This document shows, piece after piece, positions 10,458 to 20,182 of a stretch of 53,080 bases of DNA. Position numbers and translations under genes: made by a program. The first letter of the stretch is position 1; every line of letters starts with the position of its first letter. This DNA is from Chara braunii (taxonomy: Eukaryota > Streptophyta > Charophyceae > Charales > Characeae): positions 1,300,900 through 1,353,979 of the forward strand of contig BFEA01000096.1 of assembly GCA_003427395.1 (NCBI GenBank), given 5' to 3'. Under the pieces are notes generated by a model, which saw only the letters and a program-made list of their open reading frames with translations, made no database searches and was not told where the DNA came from.

Positions 10458-11467
10458 TTGGTACGAGGAAGCCACCCAGACATTAAGTTCAAAGAGAAGG
10501 TTGTGCAATTGCGAGACGCACAGAGAGGATTTAAACCTATCAAATTGTTCCATAAGTCTGGATCTGACTCTAGTCTCTCTTTTTGTTGTATGAGTTACCC
10601 AACCTTTCATTCAATGGTTTCAAAGAAAAAGCTAGAAGAAGAAATAATGATGGTTTTAGTAAAAAGAGAAGGAGAGTCTTCTACTTCCTATCCTTTTTCG
10701 ATTGAAAAACTCTTAAGCGAGTATAAAGACTTATTTACCAAACCAACAGGAATAATTGCGCGTGCTATAAAGCGCACCATTGGAATTATTCCTGGCAGTA
10801 AGATTCCCAAGGGCCCTATCTATCGAATGTTTGCTAGGGAACTTGAGGAACTGAGAAACAACTGCAGGACTTAACAGAGAAAGGATGGATTCGCCCTAAC
10901 TCTTCTCCTTATGGTGCCCCTGTCCTATTTGTGCCCAAAAAGGAAGGTGAGTTACCTCTCTGTATTGATTATAGAGGGTTGAATGTCGTTCCTGTTAAGA
11001 ATGTCGAACCTCTTCCATGAATTGAAGACTTACTTGACCAGTTACAAGGTTGCAGATACTTCAGCAAAATCGACTTGAAATATGGGTACCACCAGATCGA
11101 GGTGGAACCCTCTGATCAACATAAGACTGCTTTCCGGACCATGTACGGCTACTACGAGTTCGTGGTAATGACCTTCACATTAACGAATGCCCCTGCTACT
11201 TTTTAAAGGTCAATGAATGACTTGTTTCGTCAATGGTTGGATAAATTTATTATTGTCTATCTCGATGATATTTTAGTGTATAGTAAAACACTAGAGGATC
11301 ATGAGAAGCACCTTCATCTGGTGCTAGGGAAGTTGCATGAGGGCAACTTCAAGATCAATCCCAAGAAGTTTGAGTTTGCTAAGTCCAAAGTGTTATACGT
11401 AGGACACATAGCGAACGAAGAAGGTCTAAGGCCAGAAGAGAAAAAAATTTCAGCAATTAGAGATTGA
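10458..11467 (+). pseudogene. Element B reverse transcriptase
   Basis: The frame at 10458-10874 carries the linker and IPGSKIPKGPIYRM, followed after a frameshift by [45 protein letters not shown] and, at 11213-11467, FIIVYLDDILVYSKT. The Y-L-D-D catalytic motif is intact. TGA at 11018, TAA at 11204 and TGA at 11465 interrupt it; in the relatives seen here these positions are Arg, Gln and Trp. The enzyme copies the RNA into cDNA. The MPFGLTNAP motif is altered to MTFTLTNAP. Confidence 0.88.
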
Positions 11468-12150
11468 CCACAACCTAAGTCTATAACTGAATTGCAATCT
11501 TTCCTTGGTTTAGCCAGTTACTACAGAAAGTTTGTTAGGAACTTCTCACTGATTGTTGCACCAATGCGAAGATTGTTAAAGAAAGAAACTATTTGGTTGT
11601 GGAATAAGGATTGCGAGTCTTCCTTATGGAAATTGAAGTATGCCATGACTCACTACCTCGTCCTTAAGATTGTTGACCCGTTTTTGCCTTTCATTGTCAC
11701 TACTGATGCAAGTTAGTATGGGATTGGCGTTGTTCTCCAACAAGATGACGGCAAGGGCTATAGGCCCAAAGAGTTTATGTTTGCACGACTACCGTCGGAA
11801 AAGGTTGTCAACTCCATTTATGAAAGAGAGTTGTATGCCTTAGTCTATGCACTAAATATGTGGAAGCACTGCTTATTAGGGAGACACTTTACTGTGTACT
11901 AAAACCACTCTACTCTGAAGTGGATAAAGACACAGCCTAGGCTCTCTGATAAGCTGGTACGATGGTCTGCGTTTATTGATACCTTTGATTTTGAATTGAA
12001 AACGATCAAAGGTAAGTCTAATGTGGTTGCAGATGCATTATCCAGACGAAGTGATTTCTTTCGTGCAATTGTCTTTTACTTAGATGTTGGGAATGGTCTG
12101 AAAGAAAAGATTCGCCAAGGATATGCTACTGATCCTATATGAAAACCAAT
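11468..12150 (+). pseudogene. Element B RNase H
   Basis: QSFLGLASYYRKFVRNFS, then FIVTTDAS immediately followed by TAG (11714), YGIGVVLQQDDGKG, ERELYALVYAL..WKHCLLGRHFTVY and VVADALSRRSDFF define the connection and RNase H. Further stops are TAA 11900 and TGA 12140. The catalytic Asp of TTDAS is kept. Confidence 0.85.
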
Positions 12151-13604
12151 CATGGATATCCTTATACGAGATCTGTCCCAACTACCCAACTATAGACTGA
12201 CTGATGGATTGTTGTTCTTGATTGATCAAACTGAACAAAGGTTGTGTATTCCTCATAAGGAAGAGATTAAGAGTCTGTTGATTGGGGAATGTCACGATTC
12301 TGAGGGTCATTTTGGTTTCAAGAAAACATATGCTGAAGTTAGAGAAAGTTTCGAATGGAAGGGACTTAAAGAAGATGTACTAACATATGTTTGTACTTGT
12401 TTAGTGTGTCAGAGAAATAAGCCGTCGAAAATTTCAGATGCGATGGGTCACTGAGTATGGGTTTCCTAAAACCATTATGTCTGATCAAGATGTCAGGTTC
12501 ACCAGTCTGCCATGGAGAAAGCTGATGGAAGCTTATGGCACACGGCTGACCATGTCGTCAGGGAGGCATCCCGAAACGAATGGCCAGACTGAACAGATGA
12601 ACCGTCTGTGCCAGCAACTTTTGCGTATGTATATTAGACCCGATCAGATTGATTGGGACGAGAACTTACCCAAAATTGCGCATATAACAATAGTGTTCAT
12701 ACTTCCACTGGACGAACCCCGAATGCACTTCACAAAGGGTGGAAGCCTAAACGTCCCATTGATGTACTAAACCGGGACCAGTTTCTTAGGTTGCCCCCAG
12801 GGACCCGAGAGTATGCAATCTTGTTTCAGGAGGACATTCAGAAAGTTAAAGATAATCTAAGGAAAGCTCAACTACGGATGATTGAACAAGCCAACAGGCA
12901 CCGTCGACCGTCTACATTCAAAAAGGGTGATCTGGTTTGGGTAAAATCTAAAGAGTTTTCATTAGAACAAGATGTGTTTCAGAAATTGCTACCTATCTAT
13001 TTTGGACCCTATCTATTTTGGACCCTGGGAAGTTCTCAAAGTAATTGGATAGATGCAGAGGGACCGTCTTATCGAGTTGATATTCCCCCTCATCTCAAAA
13101 CATATCCTGTCTTTGATGCATCCAAATTTGGACCCTAGGATGTTCTCAAAGTAATTGGATAGATGCAGAGGGACCGTCTTATCGAGTTGATATTCCCCCT
13201 CATCTCAAAACATATCCTGTCTTTGATGCATCCAAATTTGGACCCTAGGATGTTCTCAAAGTAATTGGATAGATGCAGAGGGACCGTCTTATCGAGTTGA
13301 TATTCTCCCTCATCTCAAAACATATCCTGTCTTTGATGCATCCAAATTGTTGTCTTACGTAGAAGGAAATGAGTTTCCACACAGACCCTCTATGATTCCA
13401 CCAGACATGGATGGTGGATACGAGGTTGACAGGATCATAGAGCATAGTTACTTTTCTACGGGAGAACATGGACGACCTCGGAAGCAGTTCAAGGTACGTT
13501 TCAAGTCTCCAGTACCATCTGAGGACAGATGGTTTAGTAAACAAGAACTACTTGAAACTGCTCCTGATATTGTCGCTGCTTATGAACGAGGGTTAAGGTC
13601 TTAA
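12151..13604 (+). pseudogene. Element B integrase with internal deletion and chromodomain-like tail
   Basis: The zinc finger is present (HDSEGHFGFKKT, CLVCQRNK; 12290-12425). The frame then jumps within a few codons to TEYGFPKTIMSDQDVRFTS (12445-12520). In elements A and C about 60-70 residues separate these blocks, including the first catalytic Asp (SIDFxD), so B has lost that Asp by deletion. The second Asp and the Glu motif (NGQTEQMN) remain. The C-terminal DLVWVKSKEF segment is followed by a 110-bp triplication (13021-13350) that shifts the frame. The last frame (13347-13604) ends with YEVDRIIEH, QFKVRF, DRWFSKQELL and PDIVAAYE, as in A and C. Confidence 0.85.
13021..13346 (+). repeat. 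Tandem triplication, 110-bp period, in element B integrase
   Basis: GACCCTGGGA/GACCCTAGGA starts at 13021, 13131 and 13241, each followed by a nearly identical 110-base unit. A 16-base duplication (CTATCTATTTTGGACC, 12993 and 13009) precedes it. Because 110 is not a multiple of 3, every copy changes frame. Confidence 0.95.
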
Positions 13605-13643
13605 ATATTTCTACGGTGGAACTCGAAAATAGGCTGGCTGGAA

Positions 13644-14659
13644 TGCAGTAACCCTGTTCAGAAGTAGCCTGGGGCTCAGAACTCAGCCCCGGGAAACGCA
13701 GACGTGAGTTGGTCTGCGTTGGGCTGTGTGACCAAGACACGCCCAGGCCCGAGTCTGTCGAGCGTGGGTGTGTGACCAAACGCTGCATACAGGAAATTCA
13801 AGAGTCAAAGTCAACTGTAGAGTCAAAGGTACCGCACCCAGGCCCTTGATTGGATACACTCACTTGTTGTGCACAGGTACCCAGACAACATCCAGGCCGG
13901 AGGGAATTCGGTTTCAAGCCAATCTGGGCCCTCATTCGCATTGAGATTCGGACGGTTGAGGGATACAGCATCCGGGGTCCAGACCCAGCGTCAGCGCTAC
14001 ATAAGAGCTGACTTCCTGGCTTTGACATTCATTCCGTCTTGCGTTGATGCTGACTTCACGCGTTGACTTCAAAGTTGGCTCGACGCTGCGACGCTGGCAT
14101 TGTGACTTGGCGAGGCGCTACTAGTCCGGCATGGTGGCCGACTTGCTCCTGTCTTCTTGGCATGCTGACGTGGCAGCTGCCATGCGCTGTCACTGACGTG
14201 GCTGCTGCCACGTGCACGATTAGCTGACGTGGCTGTTGCCACGTGTTCTTCGGCTGGGACTACATAATCGGCATTGCTGTTCTGTTTCGTCGTCACTTGA
14301 GGAGGAGATCAGTACTGTGGAAAGTTCGAGGATACGTACCTGGTGGTCTTCATGTCGACATTGCTCCAGATGCTGATGTGGGACTGATTAGACGTGCCAC
14401 GTGGCACATTGAGGATACTTCGGATACTCGTCCAGACTATTGATTATTGAGGTGGTAGTAGAGGAGGGAGCCTGAGGCAAGAGTGGGCATTGTACTTCCT
14501 CTCCTTTGTCTCTTCTCCCTCCTCTCTCTTCGTCTGTGTATGACTACCTCACATCATTTTGTCTGGTTACGATTTTTTACTACTAGTAATCATCAACCGA
14601 TGGACATTTATCTGGGCTTGCATTGTTGACGATTGTCTTCACGATCTGGGTTCATTGCA
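13644..14659 (+). repeat. Element B 3' LTR (1016 bp)
   Basis: Pairs with 5997-6981, same TGCAGT start and CATTGCA end. The preceding bases (about 13631-13643, AGGCTGGCTGGAA) are only moderately purine-rich, so the polypurine tract is weak. TGACGTGGC is at 14166, 14194 and 14225. Confidence 0.95.
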
Positions 14660-14663
14660 CTGG
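14660..14663. other. Target-site duplication of element B, right copy (CTGG)
   Basis: CTGG directly after the LTR end, matching 5993-5996. Confidence 0.8.
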
Positions 14664-15323
14664 TGCAGAACTGCCGGCACTGCCGCTTCAGGAGCTGGCA
14701 TCGGTTCCTGCGCTCGTCACAGTTCCACTTGCTCTCCGCATGAGGACTGTGTTAGGGTGAGAGACTGGGACTGCAGCAAGACGAGGATTAGGAGGACGAG
14801 GGACAGTCAGTTGGGCCTGATGGAGGCCAACGATCTTAGCCTGCAGCTCTTAGTTCCGCTGCTTTAGAGTTGTCACACGTGACTCAAGGTCTTCCAAGGT
14901 CCGTAGTTGAACCAAGGTTGTTACGACAGCAGTTAGCTTCTCTCTGAATCAGGCATCACTAGACTCCGGAACCTCGAGGAGGGCCACATGGGCAGCAATA
15001 TTTGTGGCTTTGGCTGCTGCCTATGCCTCCCTCTCCCTGTGTATCGCATCCTCATAAAGTTTCTGAAAGAACGGTTTCTCGCTCTTGTCCGCTGCGTCCA
15101 GCAAGGTCTGCCATTGGGCAAATGAGATGCCTGCCATACTGGAGGATGGGGTGTCAGTAGATCTCTCAAGAGGGGTCCGCTCTTCGCTCACGTTTGGACG
15201 AACACTCCTCTTACCCCTCCTCACACTCTCAAAGAGAATACTTTCTCTCTCTTTACGCTTTCTGCGCACGAGTCTCAATACTGGACATAGGTAGTTCAGA
15301 TAAAAGAAAACCAGATAAATCAC
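14664..15323 (-). pseudogene. Element A Gag, N-terminal third (coiled coil), separated from the rest by B
   Basis: The minus-strand frame 15021-15323 includes SFAQWQTLLDAADKSEKPFF and ends in a charged helical stretch. Frames further left (14933-15169, then to 14664) read as coiled coil (LRTLEDLESRVTTLKQRN.ELQAKIVGLHQAQL), interrupted by stops. The order and strand fit the start of A's Gag, which resumes at 5995 after element B. It is not recognisable beyond a coiled-coil Gag N-terminus. Confidence 0.55.
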
Positions 15324-16610
15324 AAAGAGAAGACGGTAGAACTCCTAGCCGGAACGGCAATTCATTTGGACTTAGAGAATGACATTCACGCAGTACAAAA
15401 AACAAAATAAAATAAACAAATCAAAGAGAGGACTGACTTAACGAATGGCTCCGATCAGATGAGCTGGAGATCCCCTCTTGTCTAACCTGACAAGGAACAT
15501 GTACCATGAATAAGTCAGCCGGAGAAAACTAACTGCAGCAATGGAGATTTCGAGGGGTGTAGACTGTCACCGAGGCAGACGCGGGGCAGTGTGTGAGAAC
15601 ATGCAGTAAGAACAGTCAAGATCCCCTTGAAAGGAATGTCCTTACTAGTTGTGTGTCCCCCAAATTCAGCACAGCAAAGAGATGCATTGACGGCAACCGA
15701 TTTGAGTCTTAAAGGTCCTGTCCAATTGGGCCTGGTCCCACTGAGTCCTGAAGGGTCCCAATCAGGTCGTGGACCAGGACCAATGAGAAAGGTGTACCAA
15801 GTCAGTCCCGAACTGCCTCTACCGTATTGAAAAGGAAAAGACAACTTTCAGCAAGAACGTACCCCTACGGCCGTTCAGAAGTGAAAAGACAATGCACTAT
15901 AGAAAGATATGTCATTGAGAACAAGATACATCATCCATTCATCCATCAGGTGAGAAAGCAATCCACATGCTCACACACACAACCAAGACCGCAGAGAAGA
16001 AGAAGAGAGCCCAGCGCACCCCAACAGGCCATGAAGCACCAAGTAACCACCCACGGGCATACCCAAGTCACATGGCACTTACCTGTGAGGCCCAGCCTCC
16101 AAAGATGGATAACAACTCACCCCCCTCTCTCGTANGTCCTCCTGACCCCTAGCTACCACTACACGAAGTGTCCTAGCATGACTAAGAGGGCCTCCCTACA
16201 CCCCTGTTACAACGCCGGATCCTCCGTCGATGTCTGAAGACCAAAGCAGCAACTTGCAGCTCTTCGATGCAGATATGGCAGCCTCCGATCAAGTCTCCCT
16301 CTTGAGGGGAAGCCCAAAAGTCACTCAATGTCCTTTTGAAGTCCAGACTCCAGGTGCGAGTACCTCTCACTCTCTACTCCCTCTCGCTTACGCCAATCAG
16401 CCTCCCTTGTGTCTCGCCACCCCATTCAATGACACAAGCAACCTGGTCAGGTCTGATGTCGACCCTACATGACCTAACCAGGTGGGGGCAGCATCCACAT
16501 ACCTCACTGCCCCTCTTAACCCTAACCTCCAACCCTAATCCGAGATTAGGTTAGCCCTAACCTTATTCAGAATTAGGGTTAGGGTGACTAACACTTCTCG
16601 CCAGCAAGTA
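15324..16610 (-). other. Element A leader: no gene, one long inverted repeat
   Basis: Sequence between the Gag start and primer site. No long frame is convincing. It contains an imperfect 17-bp inverted repeat (15722-15738 with 15771-15787) that could form an RNA hairpin, and inverted telomere-like motifs at 16516-16586. One N at 16135. Confidence 0.55.
16516..16586. repeat. Interstitial telomere-like motifs in element A leader
   Basis: TTAACCCTAACC and AACCCTAATCC run toward TTAGGTTAG, CCCTAACC and AATTAGGGTTAGGGT, i.e. both strands of a CCCTAA/TTAGGG-like motif within 71 bases. Too short and too divergent to be a telomere; it is internal to the element, close to the primer site. Confidence 0.7.
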
Positions 16611-16627
16611 AGCCCGCCCCGATACCA
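16611..16627 (-). other. Element A primer-binding site
   Basis: On the minus strand, two bases after the LTR, TGGTATCGGGGCGGGCT: the initiator tRNA-Met type, with G in place of A at positions 8 and 10 relative to the plant consensus. Confidence 0.8.
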
Positions 16628-16629
16628 AT

Positions 16630-16760
16630 TGTTAAGATCCTGATCATTCCCAAAGAGCAAATTCACAATGAAAGACAATGCCACCCACTTGTGAAAGAAA
16701 TGAAAGCACTTGCAACGAGATAGAGACCAAAGAAGACAGAAAGAAGAAGAAGAAGAAGAA

Positions 16761-16825
<65 letters not shown>

Positions 16826-18053
16826 AGAAGATGTACACCAGCAAGACCAATGACAAATCCCCCTTCTGTCTCCACCTTCCTCCTCCTCCTTCACTTCGCC
16901 AATCTTATTCTTCTTCCAATAATAATAATAACAATGAGTGGATGAACTAGAATCAATATCCGAAGTTCCCTCTTACTGTTGACACAACAACAGGTCCACC
17001 ATAGCTATGGCTTCCCCCTTCTTCCTCCTCTCACATGCCTAGGCTATGGCGGACTACTAAGGGCTCTGCCCTCCTATGCAAAGGACAACGCAAAGCAGCT
17101 ATGTTGCTGCACCCCTGTCCAAAGGACAACCCAAAGCAGCTATGCCGCTGCTCACTAAGCCGCCATGCCTGACTCTGCCTCGAGCTTCCTTGGTGTAGCA
17201 CTACCGCAACTGAGCCTTCCAGATGCAGCACCCAACAAGATGATGAAGATGGTGTCCACCATAGCCAGGTAGGTACCTCGCCACTCTCCTCCTTCGCCCC
17301 CTTCTTCCTCCTCTCAAGTTGGGCTGCTCGCCATAGCCAGGCTGAGCACCCAGTTGCTCTTCTCCTCCAGGCAGCGCTTCCCAAGTCCAGNGCTTGGCTC
17401 CAGCAGCATGTCGCCAATCCTTGCATACCGCAAATGAGGAGGAGCTGCTTGCTCCTCCTGAAGATATAGCGGCCTACTGGCCTCTTGGGCGGTGACTTCC
17501 TAAGCCGAGCGGCCTCCCAGCAACCTGTACCTCCTTCGTCTCAGAGGGAAACATCATTGCAGGCTCTGCTATCGTCCGGACAGGCCCTAGACTCGGGCTA
17601 CATGGACTGGTACCGGCCTACCTCTAACCTACCACTACTGGGCCTCAAAAAATGCCAACTTTTGTCTTCTTCTGCTCGGCCTCCAATACCCGAAACTTCT
17701 ACCACTACTTGAGTGGTACCGGCCTACCTGCTACTTGAGTGTTTTTCCCGCTGCTCTAAGTGTCGCAGGCCTACCCCCGCCACTTGAGTGTTTTCCCCGC
17801 TGCAACCCTCAAAGTCACGGCCACAGGTAAGTACCGGGCCTGCGGGGCCTTTCATCCAACAAGTACCCTTGTGGGTCACACACATACTCAGCCGACAAGT
17901 ACTCAGACAGGCACCCAAACCAGCAGGCACGCACACACACACACAGACTTAGAAATCAAAGCAGAATGCGGGAATCTCAGCAAGGCATTCATTCCAGCGG
18001 CAAATCCCATAAATCAGCAGTGTTCTCAGTCTGCGTTTTGGTTGGTCATTACA
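16630..18053 (-). repeat. Element A 5' LTR (1424 bp)
   Basis: TG...CA ended on both strands (TGTTAAG at 16630, TTACA at 18053). Its right 1073 bases match 1-1073. It includes a (GAA)n tract at 16740-16830 and N at 17391. Confidence 0.93.
16740..16830. repeat. (GAA)n microsatellite
   Basis: About 30 GAA units with two GGA interruptions. It generates poly-Ser, poly-Lys and poly-Leu reading frames that are not genes. Confidence 0.98.
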
Positions 18054-18072
18054 CCTGGCTGGTTGACTGTCT

Positions 18073-18260
18073 GTGACGAATCCAAGACTCGAACACACTG
18101 TCAACGGCTTAGCGGGCAGACACCTAACCATAAGGCTAAGTGGGCTGTGGTGAAAGTGAAGCCCCAGGACTCAAACCTGAATACCTCACCCCACCCCAGC
18201 ACAGAATCCCACAACGGAGATCCTGCGACCCGGTGTACCAAACCACACTTTCACTCCACT
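18073..18260 (-). repeat. tRNA-like repeat, copy 1 (SINE-like)
   Basis: A 188-bp unit repeated at 18316-18503. On the minus strand it contains a B-box-like GTGTTCGAGTC (18082-18096) and, 26 bases upstream, TTAGCCTTATGGTTAGG (18123-18139), resembling an A box. A second T-arm-like segment, TCAGG TTTGAGT CCTGG (18164-18180), has a fully paired 5-bp stem. No closed acceptor stem was found, so I call it tRNA-derived and not a tRNA gene. Confidence 0.5.
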
Positions 18261-18315
18261 TACGCAGCCAAACTTCCGTAGTATTATTTCTACGGTGGTT
18301 ACTGCGCGAAAGCAT

Positions 18316-18503
18316 GTGACGAATCCAAGACTCGAACACACTGTCAACGGCTTAGCGGGCAGACACCTAACCATAAGGCTAAGTGGGCTGNGGTGAAAGT
18401 GAAGCCCCAGGACTCAAACCTGAATACCTCACCCCACCCCAGCACAGAATCCCACAACGGAGATCCTGCGACCCGGTGTACCNAACCACACTTCCACTCC
18501 ACT
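18316..18503 (-). repeat. tRNA-like repeat, copy 2 (SINE-like)
   Basis: Nearly identical to 18073-18260 at an offset of 243 bases; N at 18391 and 18483. The 55 bases between copies are not repeated. Confidence 0.5.
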
Positions 18504-20021
18504 GGCCTACCGCGGTGTGCCCAGTAGCTTCAGGCTGGGGCAAAGTGTCTGCACCCAGGCCCATTCAGACAGTGGCCTGGGACCGGTCTGGTTAGGCGTG
18601 CCCAACCACCCAGGCGCAAGCGTGTGGTGTTCCATTCTTCCCCTATGTTGCTGGAAGAGCCTAGAAGGCTCACAAATGCTTCTGATTCTCAAGAGCAGGC
18701 CGGATGTAACCAACTGGCGTGTGGCAACTGTCTGGCGCCCACCAAAGCTTTGCAAAATTGACGAATTGAGGCCTCATTGAAATTCGAGGGCCCGCCTTCA
18801 CTTAGAGCGGGCACATGCTTGCTGTAAGGGCCCCTCACGGCATGCGGAGAAGTTAAATCCTCGCACTCAGGACCTAAACCTAACCTGAAAGGTACCTAAG
18901 TACGGGCTCTTAATATTCTTGTCCTCGTTTGGAAGCTACCATGTCTTTCTCAGCCTACACGACTCACTTGGGTCTACCTGAGTTCAGGTAGTTGCCAAAT
19001 TCTACTTCTGTCCTTGTCTGTTCTGGCCATCTGAAATTCCATACAGTGTCCAATTTCAGTCCTACCCACTGCGAACAAAGTTAGTTCACGGCATGGCAAT
19101 CATCACATAGAGACTTTGACACATTCAAGTGAACAGCAGTCACACTCAGAAAACCGAAATTGCAGAAAATTAAGCCAACAAGCAACAATACTCAGAAAAC
19201 TGCAGATATCACAAACTGATTCTGTGCAGGTCATTGCAAAAGATAGCACACGTATGCTGATGATGTTGTAAGATTTGAGAGAGAGGGTCATTGCAGGTGA
19301 CTAAGCACAGAGAAAAATTGCTGGACAATCCTACAAGGATGTCCAGATCCAGATAAGTTCCCGATTGGACCTTCAACTTCACATTTTCAAACAAAACTAC
19401 AAAATGGATAAATGTATTCAGAACGAGAGAAAAGTCATTGAAGTTTACAGGCGCATAGTTTGCACACACTAGTGCACACCAAAGTGCAGCAACCTTACGT
19501 ACACATGGTAAAGCCTCAGCTGAGCACCAGGATGTCTCCCAGTGGGAGTTCCCCCAGCTGTGAAGTGCAACATCGTTTGAAGAAAATCATCATGAAGGTC
19601 CCATTTAATGGGGCTCGTCGTGGTGCTCCATGAGGGATGGACAAGACAGCGCACTTTGGATGACACAAAGAGAAGTTCTGCAAGGATTGCAGAGGAAGTA
19701 ACAGATGGGGCCTTGAGAAATACAAGTATATACATCATCCAGTTTGTGGCAGCATGAGGTGCTCATGTGTGGGCTAGAGCTTCCTGAAATGCAGCGCAGA
19801 GCGCCAAGATGCGGAAGATACAGGATAAACAGTGGTTCTCCAGATGGAATAGCACCTCTGACAGTAGGACATACATCTCAAGAAGAGACACGACACCTGT
19901 TGTACATGGGGATGTTCATCATGGTCCTCAATATCCGCCCTCTGCATTCCAATGCTTTCTCAGTCACTACTAGCGAGGGGATGAACAGTTGGTAGTGTTC
20001 AAGTTTGGAAATTGACATCAC
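18504..20021. other. No gene recognised
   Basis: No family recognised and no transposon ends. On the minus strand at about 19470-19990 short frames are bounded by splice-like AG and GT and could be exons following the candidate exon at 20022-20182, but nothing in them is recognisable. Confidence 0.3.
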
Positions 20022-20182
20022 CTCTTCACATGTTTGCATTTTCCATTCATTCGCCACTCAATTAGAAATAGGTCTTCATCTTCATCATAGTCCAGCACCA
20101 GGCATGGCTCCCATGTACAATTGCCCGCAGTCGTATAGAATCTGGACTGTGCTGGGGCTCCACGGTGCCCACGGCTGATTGC
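20022..20182 (-). CDS. Candidate exon of an unidentified host gene
   Basis: On the minus strand a pyrimidine-rich stretch ending TCTTATCAG is followed by a 161-base open segment ending AAGAG before GTGATG: an acceptor and donor in the expected places. The translation contains CTWEPCLVLDYDEDEDLFLIEW and ends NGKCKHVKR, a compact hydrophilic/beta-like pattern with none of the character of the retroelement proteins around it. Its pattern (W-x-x-x-V-x-D-Y-x-x...F-x-I-x-W...K-V-K-R) reminded me of the N-terminal region of axonemal dynein heavy chains, but I cannot confirm that. If real, further exons should lie to the right (5') and left (3') on the minus strand. Confidence 0.35.

Larger units (their letters stand above)
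5997..14659 (+). mobile_element. Element B: complete-length Ty3/gypsy LTR retrotransposon, plus strand, nested in A's gag
   Basis: Direct repeats at 5997-6981 and 13644-14659 start TGCAGTAACC, end TTCATTGCA and are flanked by CTGG on both sides. A primer site follows the left LTR, and gag, protease, reverse transcriptase, RNase H, integrase and the chromodomain-like tail follow on the plus strand, so the element is structurally complete at 8663 bases. It lies in opposite orientation to its host element A, and splits A's Gag. B carries many in-frame stops, a deletion that removes the first catalytic Asp of integrase, and a 110-bp tandem triplication near the end of pol. It cannot be autonomous in this copy. 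Confidence 0.95.
1..18053 (-). mobile_element. Element A: Ty3/gypsy LTR retrotransposon, minus strand, left LTR truncated by window edge
   Basis: Two near-identical direct repeats (1-1073 and 16981-18053) lie 16980 bases apart. The right one extends to a full LTR beginning TGTTAAG at 16630 and ending ATTACA at 18053. A purine tract (on the minus strand) abuts the left LTR at 1074, and a primer site for initiator tRNA-Met abuts the right LTR at 16627, so transcription runs right to left. Between them, on the minus strand, come gag, zinc knuckle, protease, reverse transcriptase, RNase H, integrase and a chromodomain-like tail: the Ty3/gypsy order. Without nested element B the element would be about 9.7 kb. 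It is dead: stops, frameshifts and altered catalytic residues occur in every domain. Its left flank lies outside the window, so its target duplication cannot be checked; the right flank begins CCTGG. Confidence 0.93.

Noticed and set aside
13534-14028. Minus-strand frames repeated at 5350-6141 and 13534-14028
   Set aside because: The shared part is the LTR of B read on the wrong strand.
16535-16950. Poly-Ser, poly-Leu and poly-Lys proteins
   Set aside because: They are translations of the (GAA)n microsatellite in different frames.
1-18053. The 1.07-kb direct repeats 17 kb apart as a segmental duplication
   Set aside because: TG...CA ends, the adjoining purine tract and primer site, and the pol genes between them show they are LTRs.
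18073-18503. A functional tRNA gene pair
   Set aside because: A- and B-box-like motifs and one T-arm are present, but no closed acceptor stem or anticodon arm could be drawn.
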